Assembly (NCBI GenBank): GCA_022606425.2 | Contig: JAHDVF020000179.1 | Coordinates: forward strand, 27,660-91,659 | Origin: Lepidostoma basale | Lineage: Eukaryota; Arthropoda; Insecta; Trichoptera; Lepidostomatidae | Direction of reading: 5' to 3' | DNA: 64,000 bases | In this document: piece by piece, positions 30,563 to 39,960 of the stretch | Layout of the letters: each line of letters starts with the position of its first letter | Position numbering within the stretch: the stretch's first letter is position 1 | The notes under the pieces: model-generated | Databases searched by the model: none | What the model was told of the DNA's origin: nothing | What the model saw: the letters and a program-made list of their open reading frames with translations, nothing else | Translations under genes and position numbers: made by a program

Positions 30563-31075
30563 AACAAATAAAAAAAAGTGGATACGTGGAACATTAATTA
30601 AATCATATAACAGCTAATTTAAAAAACGGTGGATACGTGTAACATAAATTAAATAAACCCCAAAGTCCGGATCGTCCATGTCAACATGTGCAACATCGGA
30701 AAAACATTATGTGTTATTACATTATGTGCTTCATTTAATAAACGGTGGATTCGTGGAACATAAATTAAATAGACATACGAGTATGTGCACCATCTAAAAA
30801 TAACATTTTGTATTAAATTATTTTTATTTTGTTATTTTATTTTATATCATTGTATTTTATATTATTTGTTTTAGATTTATTTTGTGGATGTTGGAAGATC
30901 GAAGTGTGCGCGGGAGATGCCTATTGGTGGCGATGAGGTTCGCAACCCATCACACCGCGTCTCCCGCGGGGCGAAAAGAGAAGGATGGAGTGCCGCATCA
31001 GTAAAAGTGTGACAGTCCATTCTTTCTGCCTACCCTTTCGGGGAGACGGCGTGATGGTTAGTTAGTTAGTTAGTT
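30563..31075 (+). mobile_element. Short internally deleted LINE-A derivative, copy 1
   Basis: It joins LINE-A 5' sequence (AAAGTCCGGATCGTCCATGT, GCGGGAGATGCCTATTGGTG, GCAACCCATCACACCGCGTC) to the last ~70 bp (GTGTGACAGTCCATTCTTTC, GGGGAGACGGCGTGATGG) plus (GTTA)n. In the full-length LINE these lie about 2.9 kb apart (63510 and 60598). Flanking ACCAGCTAACATAACT (30547-30562) and ACCAGCTAACATAGCT (31076-31091) are a 16-bp duplication with one mismatch, so it inserted as a unit. The 5' part has three tandem repeats of ACGGTGGATACGTGTAACAT-like sequence. A small frame, MPIGGDEVRNPSHRVSRGAK.., keeps the LINE N-terminus and stops at the junction. Confidence 0.92.
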
Positions 31076-31190
31076 ACCAGCTAACATAGCTGCCCAAATG
31101 ACTCTTTCCGATGTCATTTCCATAAATTATATTAATTTTTATTTAAAACAGACGTTTTCATTCGTATTAATTATTATATATGATGTTTAT
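31076..31190 (+). repeat. Satellite T monomer, right side
   Basis: ACCAGCTAACATAGCTGCCC, CTCTTTCCGATGTCATTTCC and AACAGACGTTTTCATTCGTA continue the monomer interrupted at 30562. Confidence 0.85.
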
Positions 31191-31340
31191 CATCCAGCTG
31201 CTGAGATGCAAGGTAAAAAGTCAAGCAGCATGAGATAGAGAGATGGCTGGACATCATTATCCCAGGACAGCCCACCGTCACAAACAGGTCATACGACCTA
31301 AACTATGAGGAGGAAGAAGAAGAATATGTTTTTCATCAAT
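31191..31340 (+). mobile_element. LINE 3' scrap with GAAGAA tail
   Basis: GAGATAGAGAGATGGCTGGA, CAGGACAGCCCACCGTCACA and GAGGAGGAAGAAGAAGAA. It looks like the 3' end of a LINE-B/C type element; the assignment is uncertain. Confidence 0.45.
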
Positions 31341-32302
31341 GTTTAACAACAACAACAACAAAACCATCACGCCGTTTCTCCGCAGGGGTAGGCAGAGAGA
31401 ATGGACCGCGACACTACTCTATCCTGGCACACCTCTCTAGCTTCCTCCACATTCATACATCGAGTCATACACGCACGTCGATTCTTCCGGCTTCTGACAT
31501 GACCAACTTTTAATATTTGATTAATTTGCCATAGTCATGCCATGTTTTCCTCGGTCTACCTCGACTCCTTACTCCATTTACATTGTTAACGTATACTTTT
31601 TTAACCATTCTTTCTTCACCCATGCGCTCCATATGTCCGAACCAACGAAGCGAACCTTTCATAATTTTGTTTATAATACCTTCTTTCGCTCTACACTCCT
31701 TCCTAATATCAGCATTTGAGATTCTGTCGTACATCGTTCTACCACACATACGTCTTAGGGACCTCATCTCTACCGCATTTATTCTGCTCTCATCTTTCTT
31801 CTGCCAGTTCCATGCTTCGCTTCCATACATAAGGGTTGGACCAGAACTCCATTGTGAACGACCATTTTCGCTTTCATTGATAAATTCTTGTTTCCAATAA
31901 CTACTTTTAAAGCTCCATTCACTTTGTTACCCGCACCGCTTTCATTGATAAATTTCAATATTCAATAACTACTTTTAAAGCTCCATTCACTTTGTTACCC
32001 GCACCAACCATTCTTTCAATATCACTGTCCGTTCGGCCATCCGCTGTGAACATGCTACCTAAATACACAAATTCGCTCACCTGTTCCAAGTTCTCTTCAT
32101 TTACACTTATATTACAAACTGTCATTTGCTCTTCCCTTTCAAAAACTAACACCTTTGACTTTCCGACATTCATCATTAAATCGTTTGACTTGCATACCTT
32201 ATACATTCTCGACACCAAGACTTGTAATTCGTCCGCACTATCCGCAACGAGAACGGCATCGTCCGCGTAAAGCAGACAGTTTACAGACAGATCACTCATC
32301 AA
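31341..32302 (-). mobile_element. LINE-A2 copy with RT YADD motif
   Basis: The minus strand gives MMSDLSVNCLLYADDAVLVA, NEENLEQVSEFVYLGSMFTA, DGRTDSDIERMVGAGNKVNG, then after a ~60-bp tandem duplication (31935-32000 repeats 31880-31940) MYGSEAWNWQKKDESRINAV, MCGRTMYDRISNADIRKECR, GSLRWFGHMERMGEERMVKK and RPRKTWHD. A few bases (CCATAG) are inserted after DQ. The 3' tail is (GTT)n rather than (GTTA)n. Its 5' end is truncated upstream of YADD. It sits in satellite T. Confidence 0.92.
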
Positions 32303-33000
32303 TCAATCAATGTTCAAGAAACAATAAATGAGATGTATGAAGCTGACATAGCTATCTTATATATTAAACTTTTTGATAAAACAGACGTTTTGATTGGTAT
32401 TTATTATTGAATATCGAGTTTTACATCATTATTCAAGAAACAATAAACGAGGTGAATGTAGCTGACATAGCTACACAAATACTTCTTTCCGATATCATTT
32501 CCATAAATTATTTTAAAAACATTAATAAAACAGACGTTTTCGTTCATACTAATTAATGGTACGAAGTTCATCATTATTCAAGAAACAATAAACAAAGTGA
32601 AGGCAGCTGACATAGCTACCCAAATGATTATTTTCAACGTCATTTTCATAAATTATAATATATTAAAACTTCTAAAACAGACGTTCTCGTTCGTAATAAT
32701 TTATGAATATGGAGTTCTTCATTATTCAAAAAACAATAAATAAGATGAAGGCAGCTGACATAGCTATCTAAATGATTCTTTCCTATATTATTTCCAAAAA
32801 TAAATTAAAACTTGTAGAAAACACACGTTTTCAATAGTATTAATTATTGAATATCGAGTTTAACATCATTAATCAAGAAACAATAAATAAGGTAAAGGCA
32901 ACTGACATAGCTACCCAAATGATTCTTCACCATGTCATTTCCATAAATTATATTAAAACTTGTATAAAACAGACGTTTTCATTCGCATTATTTATTAAAT
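32303..33000 (+). repeat. Satellite T array (~147-bp monomers)
   Basis: CAAGAAACAATAAA-like starts lie at 32324, 32434, 32579, 32727 and 32874, giving spacings of 110, 145, 148 and 147 bp. Each monomer contains CAGCTGACATAGCTAYCYAA, CATTTCCATAAATTATATTA and CAGACGTTTTCRTTCGTATT. The last two blocks are also found in the arms of element P. Confidence 0.9.
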
Positions 33001-33830
33001 GATGAACATGAACTGCAAGCCCTGGTATCTAGTATGTATCTCGTATGAGGTATGCAAGCGATACGATTTGATGATGAATGTTAATAAATTCAAGGTAATG
33101 ATTTTCCAAAAGGAAGGAAGCATGACAGTCAGCAACATTAGTGTAAACGGTGAAAATCTGGAATAAGTGGATGAATTTGTTTATTTAGGAAGTATGTTTA
33201 CAAAAGATGGGAGAATGGAGAAGGATATTGAAAGAAGGGTTGGGGCAGGCAACCGAATAAATGGTGCACTTAAAGTTGTCATCACAAACAAAAGCCTATC
33301 CAAAAAAGCTAAGATGGCAGTGCATAATGGTGTTCTTGTGCCGACCCTTATGTATGGAAGTGAAGCATGGAACTGGCAAAAGAAGGATGAAAGTAGAATA
33401 AATGCAGTAGAAATGAGATCTCTAAGACGAATGTGTGGAAAATCTGTATATGATAGAGTGACAATTGCAAATATAAGAAGTGAATGTGGTGCGAATGAAA
33501 GTGTTATAAACAAAATAAGGAAAGGGTCATTAAGATGGTTTGGACAAATGGAAAGAATGAATAAAGACAGAATGGTAAAGAAGGTATATGTAAACGGCGT
33601 GAACGGAGCTAGAAACAGAGGAAGGCCGAGGAAAACGTGGCACGATCAAATCAATCAAATATTGAATGTCGGTCACGTGAGGAGTCGGAGAAATCGACGT
33701 GCGTGCATGACGGATGAATGAATGTAGAGGTAGCGAGAGAAGTATGTCAGGACAGAACAGTGTGGCGTTCCATTCTTTCTGCCTACCCCTCCGGGGAGAC
33801 GGCGTGATGGTTTGTTAGTTAGTTAGTTAA
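33001..33830 (+). mobile_element. LINE-A1 copy in satellite T
   Basis: It starts in the region just after YADD (ELQALVSSMYLV-like, NDLMMNVNKFKVMIFQ). Then one 184-codon frame (33167-33721) reads EFVYLGSMFTKDGRMEKDIE, NRINGALKVVITNKSLSKKA, LMYGSEAWNWQKKDESRINA, MCGKSVYDRVTIANIRSECG, GSLRWFGQMERMNKDRMVKK and RGRPRKTWHDQINQILNVGH. A small indel near 33710 shifts the end. The tip is GGGGAGACGGCGTGATGG plus GTTAGTTAG. TTATTAAAT at 32992-33000 and 33831-33839 is the likely 9-bp target duplication. Confidence 0.93.
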
Positions 33831-33906
33831 TTATTAAATATGGAGTTTAACATCACTATTCAAGAAACAATAAATAAGGTATGCAAGTATATAATAATGA
33901 AGCTGT

Positions 33907-33961
<55 letters not shown>
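33831..33961 (+). repeat. Satellite T remnant, then (CT)n
   Basis: AAATATGGAGTTTAACATCA and TTCAAGAAACAATAAATAAG continue satellite T to about 33880. (CT)n runs at 33911-33961. Confidence 0.85.
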
Positions 33962-33963
<2 letters not shown>

Positions 33964-34242
33964 TGGAGTAGCTAGATAGATAATTGCTTTGATTCTAAGA
34001 AAAGCAATTTAAAAGCTAAATTAAGTATGAAGATACTGATTACTGCATTTCGTATGCATAGTAAAAGTTTGATCTGAGGAGATTCAGATAATGATAAATA
34101 CATGTGCATTGGTTAAATTTCCGGAATACTGCGTAATTATAAATTGTTGACCCTTTTAAAACACATTGGTTTTATAATTGTTAAAAGATGTCCTTTAATC
34201 TAAATATGACATTATGAAGGAATTTATAAAATAGTTTAAAAA

Positions 34243-34668
34243 AATAACTAACTAACTAACGAACTAACCATCACATGGCCGACATTCAATATTTGATTTA
34301 TTTGATCTTGCCACGTTTTCCTCGGTCTTCCTCTATTTCTGGTTCCATTTACATCATTAACATATAATTTTTTTACCATTCTTTCTTCATTCATTCTTTC
34401 CATATGTCCAAACCATCTTAATGATCCTTTCTTTATTTTGTTCATGACACCATCATTCGCACCGCATTCACTTCTTATATTTTCATTCGGCACTCTATCA
34501 TACACAGAGTATCCACACATTCTTCTAAGAGATCTCATTTCAACTGCATTTATTCTACTTTCATCCTTCTTTTGCTAGTTCCATGCTTCGCTTCCATACA
34601 TAAGGGTCGGTAGAAGAACACCATTGTGCACTGCCATTCTAGCTTTTTTTGATAGGTTTTTGTTAAAA
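34243..34668 (-). mobile_element. LINE-A1 fragment lacking its 3' tip
   Basis: The plus strand goes from (TAAC)n-like repeats straight to CATCACATGGCCGACATTCA, so about 120 bp of the 3' end are deleted through a CATCAC microhomology. The minus frame then gives MRSLRRMCGYSVYDRVPNEN, GSLRWFGHMERMNEERMVKK and RGRPRKTWQDQINQILNVGH. Confidence 0.9.
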
Positions 34669-35440
34669 AAATATGAATGATTAAAAAACTTACAATATTT
34701 ATTGTATTGTACAATGAAAGCGTGATTGCTTTTTTGGTTTTACATTGATTTTTTTATGCATAAAAATATATAAACAAATTGGTAACTACTGTTAATATAT
34801 TTTTATACATTTATAAATCAATGTTAACCAAAGCGGTTCATTATCTTAAACCTACCCCTTTGCGGAGACTGTGTGATGGCTTGTCAGTTACATAATATAA
34901 TTTAATTTCGTGATGGTTTGTTATATTTGAGTTCAAGAAAATAAATCACAAATAATCGATACAAAATTACAAAATAACTTCTTAAGCGAGGAAGTTAAAT
35001 ATCTTAATTATTTCTGCTAGAAGACTCAATGAAAAGAAAAATACAAATAACGAAGCTCGGAGAGTATTCCTTACTTATTGCGTCGCGCTTACCTTCCCAA
35101 TAATAAATCAGCCAGTCGCAAGTTCAAGTTTTCCCAGTTTCTCCCCAGTTTTGCCCAGTTAACCCCGTTTCTCCCCCGGAAAGATACACTTTGTTTATTC
35201 CTTCTCTTAATTGGGCTCCGAGCTTTAGCCGGAGATTTGCGTGACATCTTGACGAGCTTTTGCGACTTAGCGACACCCGCTGGAAGGTATTGTTAATTTT
35301 TAACGATTTTAATTTGAAACTGAAGAGCTTTATCATAAAAATTCACTTACTAACGAACGCGCTGTTCCAACGAAGGAGTATGTAAAAAGAATATACATTA
35401 CAGAGAGTCTGATCTAAGAGTCGTAAGTCTAATACTAGAT
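34669..35440. other. Mostly unassigned
   Basis: 34845-34885 holds a LINE-A tip scrap (CCTACCCCTTTGCGGAGACT). 35060-35300 is a complex GC-richer block (CCCAGTTTCTCCCCAGTTTT, CTCCGAGCTTTAGCCGGAGA) with one 72-codon frame and no recognised family. GCTCCGAG..CGGAG could form a small stem. Confidence 0.4.
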
Positions 35441-35575
35441 GACGACTTTCATGCCCGAGTGGTAAGTGTTTCGACTGCAACACCGAAGGTTCCGGGCTTG
35501 ATTCCCGGCGATGGCAGTATGATTGTAATATTTTCTTTGATCTGGTGAAGAATTCATTTGACAATTGAAATGTTA
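35441..35575 (+). mobile_element. tRNA-derived SINE, 3'-truncated
   Basis: GACGACTTTCATGCCCGAGT keeps an A-box-like GCCCGAGTGGT, GGGCTTGATTCCCGG the B box, and GATCTGGTGAAGAATTCAT the body. It ends after ~130 bp. Confidence 0.8.
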
Positions 35576-35775
35576 TGCGGATGAAAGTATTATATTAAAA
35601 TTATGAAATGGATCACTGGGTCGGTTTGGACACATAAAGTACATAGATGAAGAAATAATGGTTAAGGAAGTTATGTGAACCATGTGAATCGAGTACGGAG
35701 TCGAGAAAGACAGAGGAAAACATGACCAAATTAATCAAAGGTAAGCCTGGTAAGAAGTCGAAATTATAGATTCTT
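35576..35775 (+). mobile_element. LINE-A2 fragment, decayed
   Basis: GAAATGGATCACTGGGTCGG, AAGAAATAATGGTTAAGGAA and GAGTACGGAGTCGAGAAAGA follow MKGSLRWFGHM, ERMVKKV and VRSRGRPRK in order, with small deletions. Confidence 0.7.
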
Positions 35776-36839
35776 GGATATATGCTTTAAAACTCTCCTG
35801 TTTGAAGGCATATCATTTTTTCATCAAGTTGGCATATGAAATTGGTATTTTTGGATGTAACCATGACGAATTTGTAAATACTTAAAATTAGGGGAACAAA
35901 GAAGTTGATATCATATTTATTGTTTCTTGAACAATAATGTAAAACTCCATCTATATAAATAAAAGGCAATCTTCCGGTGTGTGTGGACTAATTCCGGGGT
36001 TATTCCTCGATCGTTTTCATATTGATACACTTCCTTAATAGATAGACATAGGTGGGCATAGGCATATTTTTGTTATTAATCGAGCTCTAATTAACTTTGT
36101 AAATTTATAAATTTTCGTAGTGCGAGCGAGTATAGACCTTCATGTTCGTATCACCTGAGTATCGATCTTTAGAGTCTATATTCGCTTGGCGTGATAAGAT
36201 GCAAATTAGTGGCTTTTTTGACTCTTTGCGTGGTCAGATATGAAATTAGTCGCTGCTTTGAACTGAAAAATATACGCACGTATAGGGATGGGCAAAACGA
36301 CTCATCTCAGGGATCTGATCTGAACGGTTCCGCTCAGCAAAGTGAGCCGACTCTTTTTAACGATCCACGGTTCACCATTTTGAGTCGTTCAAAGTTTGAA
36401 ATTATTTTAGTGACCTTTTTTTTTGCTCCTCGACCAAAAAAGTTGATTCCGGTAAAAAAAAAAATTCACCAGGATAAATTTTTTGTCGATGAGCTAAAAA
36501 AAAAATTCACAACGACAAACAACTTTTTTGACAAACGACTCGATAATTATCAAGAAGAATCGGCTCACTTTACTGAGCGGAACCATTCAGCTCAGATCCC
36601 TTAAAGAGATCACTAAAAATAGTCGACTCTTTTGCAATAATATACGATTCACCGAGCGCAGAGGTCGGCAAAATGCGGCTCCGGAGCCGCTCGATAATTA
36701 TCAAGAAGAATTGGCTCACTTTACTGAGCGGAACCGTTCGTCGACTCTTTTGCAATAATATATGATTCACCTAGCGCAGAGGTCGGCAAAATGCGGCTCC
36801 GGAGCCGAAGGGGTTTGTTGAAAGGAAAAATAATCGCGA

Positions 36840-36997
36840 GATACTTGCTTACCATCGCATCATTCATCAAGAACGCTCTGTCCGCAGACATTTCCAGAAG
36901 AAATTTGTAAAGTTATGGAATTGGTGATTACGATTATCAATTCCGGTTTAGCTAAAACTCTTAATCATCATCGCCAATTCAAAGATTTTTAGTCATC
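36840..36997 (+). pseudogene. hAT transposase remnant
   Basis: ILAYHRIIHQERSVRRHFQK then, after a one-base frame change, VMELVITIINSGLAKTLNHH followed by RQFKDF and a stop. The pattern C/RIIHQE.l....f....VM..Vv..iN.I...L.HRQF is found in the catalytic region of hAT transposases of the Charlie/ZBED/GTF2I-repeat group. About 50 codons remain, with a frameshift, so it is inactive. It supports the hAT call for the enclosing element and suggests this copy derives from an autonomous one. Confidence 0.75.
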
Positions 36998-37094
36998 ATC
37001 TTCAACGCCTGAAATAGTATTACTGACTCTTGCTGATCTTTCGCTTTTCGCTTCTACATATTCATGCGGACAATTTTATTCAAGCATGAATTTT

Positions 37095-37470
37095 AACAAG
37101 AGTAAACTACGAAGTCGTCTTATTGATGAGAACATGGAATTGTGCCTAAAATTAAGAATAACAACAAACAAACATGCATCAGGTCCATAATAACATACGG
37201 AATCAAAGCAAGAGCAGACACTGTCAGAACCAGACTGCGACCTATTGTGGGGAGAACCGTTAGAGATAGGATACCCAACGAATAAATTCGCAAATCCTGC
37301 AACATTGAAGACATAGTGAGATGGAGTAGGCAGAGACATCGAGAGAATGGATCCAGCAAGAATTCCTAATATCGTGATACAAGAGACTCCAGAGGGCCGT
37401 CGACCACCAGGATGACCACCAAAGAGATGGAGAGAAGGCTGGTCGCCTTCATCACAGGAAGAAGTATGAA
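37095..37470 (+). mobile_element. LINE-C 3' fragment inside the inner hAT
   Basis: GPIITYGIKARADTVRTRLR, RTVRDRIPNE and IRKSCNIEDIVRWSRQRHRE in broken frames, then GGCCGTCGACCACCAGGATG and a GAAGAAG tail. It is missing a stretch between RADTVRT and GRT. Confidence 0.8.
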
Positions 37471-37994
37471 ATAATGTTTTATTCAGTGTACCCGTAATTG
37501 AATGAAGTGCAAAAATTATAATAAAGGTTATCTAAATCAATAAACATATTTGGCTCTCAATTTTTTTTTTAAATCGTTGTAAAGTACGCATTTGGCTCTT
37601 TGGCTAATAATTTTGCCGACCCCCCTGACCTAGCGGATCATTGAGCTGACGCTCTTTTTTTTTATGGATCATCGCTCACCCGCTCACCAAAAAGATTCGA
37701 ATCTTTGAGTCGACTCGTGAGCGGATTGCCCATCCCTATCTCTGAAATGTCAAATTTGAATTGCGTGTTACAGATTCGTAAGTAAAATATTTATATTTCT
37801 AATTCATATATATCTTCAGTTTATTCTATTTTGCCGTTGAAATGAATACAGATTATATTTCCGCATTACATATTTCAAAGTTTTAGTTCTAAATTAGGTA
37901 TATCGAATAGAAATGAAGTTACATATCGTTTTACTTACGTATTCTTTTAGGTTATGTTATGAATCTACATGGAAAAACGTTAAATTCTAAGTAA

Positions 37995-38860
37995 CAATTC
38001 TATGAATTGGTATAATCTATTTTAATAATGTTATTTTAATGTAAAATTGTTCTGGCAGGGCGATAACCTATAATATCTTTTGGATTAGACGATTTGCTTC
38101 AGCTGTTTTAGTTTTTCTCTGTTATGCTGTGATAGGTAAATATATTCTTACATACAGCATTAGCTGCCTCAGTTGGAAAAATCCAGTAATATAACATTTC
38201 CAAATGGTCTGACGTTCCCACGCCAGTGTTTTTTTTTTAATATACTGCTCATTTTAATATAATTATTTGATTTTTGCAGAGATGCCGACGCTAAGGATGA
38301 TACCAGGAAAGACTCTTTGAGATAGGGTGAGGAACACGGCTATCCACGATATTTCCAAGGTGGAAGATGTCGTGAGATGGGGCACGCAACGCAAGATACT
38401 GGCATGTATGGATCCCACACCTCACAATTCTATGAATTGGTATAATCTATTTTAATAATGTTATTTTAATGTAAAATTGTTCTGGCAGGGCGATAACCTA
38501 TAATATCTTTTGGATTAGACAATTTACTTCAGCTGTTTTAGTTTTTCTCTGTTATGCTGTGATAGGTAAACATATCCTTACATACAGCATTAGCTGCCTC
38601 AGTTGGAAAAATCCAGTAATATAACATTTCCAAATGTTCTGATGTTCCCACGCCAGTGTTTTTTTTTTAATATACTGCTCATTTTAATATAATTATTTGA
38701 TTTTTGCAGAGATGCCGACGCTAAGGATGATACCAGGAAAGACTCTTTGAGATAGGGTGAGGAACACGGCTATCCACAATATCTCCAAGGTGGAAGATGT
38801 CGTGAGATGGGGCACGCAACGCAAGATACTAAGATACTGGCATGTATGGATCCCACACCT
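37995..38860 (+). repeat. 430-bp tandem duplication
   Basis: CAATTCTATGAATTGG at 37995 recurs at 38425, and both units run to TGGATCCCACACCT (38422, 38860). Only a handful of differences are visible over ~430 bp, so it is recent. Unit 2 has an extra AAGATACT. Each unit contains a TTTGATTTTTGCAG acceptor-like site just before a LINE-C piece. Confidence 0.9.
38281..38420 (+). mobile_element. LINE-C fragment (unit 1; repeated at 38711-38860)
   Basis: EMPTLRMIPGKTL, stop, DRVRNTAIHDISKVEDVVRW is the LINE-C block EM.TLR.I.GKTLRDR.RN..I......ED.vrW. The same piece is duplicated in unit 2 (38711-38860). Confidence 0.8.
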
Positions 38861-38944
38861 TGATATGTGCAAGACAGGTTGTTATATTTATGAACTAATT
38901 TTGAAATGGTATGTACAGGTTGGATTAATTGGTTTAATTCCACT

Positions 38945-39178
38945 ATTAGAGGCAGAACAGGAGTGTCGGACATCATCGGAAGAGTGGCAGCGCTAAAATG
39001 GCATGCCGCTCGCAGCCCTGATGATAGATGTACTGTAACCCGAAACCCAGGACGTCCTCAACTTCGATGGAGGGACGACATTGGATGCGTGTTGCCCAGG
39101 ATCGACAGACATTGAATCAGATGGAGGAGGCCTACGCCCAGGAGTGAACGGATATAGACTCATGATGATGATGATACA
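38945..39178 (+). mobile_element. LINE-B 3' end
   Basis: RGRTGVSDIIGRVAALKWHA, ARSPDDRCTVTRNPGRPQLR and WRDDIGCVLP, then after a shift DRQTLNQMEEAYAQE-like and TGAACGGATATAGACTC with (ATG)n, the LINE-B terminus and tail. Confidence 0.85.
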
Positions 39179-39960
39179 AAACATTGAAACACCTACATTC
39201 AACATTTTAAATATTTCTGGAATGGGTAAAATTCTGCAACAATGAAAGTATGGAATGAATGCTTTAAATTATCAACTGATTTCTGTAGAATCACACTCCA
39301 AAGGAGAATTGATTCAATGTATATTTCCAGACATCACACAAATTTACAAATTTCGTCATTGGTTAAGTGAATGTGCATTATTAGCTTCATCTAATGGACA
39401 TCAAAATCAAGAGTTTTGTTTCTCTAAACATTGTATTTCTAAGAGCATTATTATGACCTTGAATGGTATATGTATGAATGTTTTATGCAAATGTGATATA
39501 GTATATTTATTTGTTTTTTAAATTTCACTTAAAATATTAAGGAAAAAATTAAGACTGGACGTTACAAAAATGGTTTAAAAATAAAGCTGAAAAAGATAAA
39601 TATTAACTTTTTTTGGGTGGCATCTTTAGGGTAACGTTTTAACTACACTATATTATTAAATCATAACGCGCTTTTGCACAGCTATGTTTAAGACCAATTG
39701 GCATCAAAAACTCATTTCAGACTTTTTGTAAACTTGCCACCTTGGTAATGCCCAGCCTTCAATTGTTCAATTCACATTAGTATTATTCAAGTTCACAGCA
39801 AGTTTGCTTGGATTAAACAAATGTTTTAAAGATATGAACTGAATTAGGATACACACATTCTTGCACCTATACACATGTCATTTTATCCAATAAAATCATT
39901 GATATTGAACTTTAATTGTATTTCTTTAATATATATTGGGTGTATTTATATACTCTAATA
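39179..39960 (+). other. Helitron 3' interior, non-coding
   Basis: No gene. TAACGTTTTAACTACACTAT to TTGCCACCTTGGTAATGCCC (39632-39755) recurs at 58635-58780, so it belongs to a Helitron family with another remnant in this window. Confidence 0.6.

Larger units (their letters stand above)
36777..37627. mobile_element. Inner hAT element with 8-bp target duplication
   Basis: CAGAGGTCGGCAAAATGC..ATTTTGCCGACCCCCCTG ends match the element at 28786. ACCTAGCG at 36769-36776 and 37628-37635 is a perfect 8-bp duplication. The right subterminal part (CATTTGGCTCTTTGGCTAAT) is shared with 29430-29515. It carries a transposase remnant and a LINE-C fragment. Confidence 0.92.
36283..37738. mobile_element. 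Outer hAT-like element inside the Helitron
   Basis: TAGGGATGGGCAA at 36283 and TTGCCCATCCCTA ending at 37738 are perfect 13-bp inverted ends of a hAT style. Next to them AACGACTCATC and GAGTCGACTCGTGAGC carry GACTC-type subterminal repeats on both sides. No matching 8-bp flank is visible (left CGCACGTA, right TCTCTGAA), so it may have been shuffled after insertion. It includes a tandem duplication of about 120-150 bp (36539-36690, 36691-36808), each with CTCGATAATTATCAAGAAGA and an inner hAT start. Confidence 0.75.

Noticed and set aside
32324..33000. CRISPR-like array of regularly spaced repeats
   Set aside because: The whole ~147-bp unit is repeated, with no short repeat plus unique spacers, and the genome is eukaryotic: satellite DNA.
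36283..37738. 8-bp target duplication for the outer hAT
   Set aside because: Flanks CGCACGTA and TCTCTGAA do not match, so none is claimed.
38281..38860. Host exons behind the TTTTTGCAG sites
   Set aside because: The sequence after the sites is LINE-C with an in-frame stop; the site is probably incidental.
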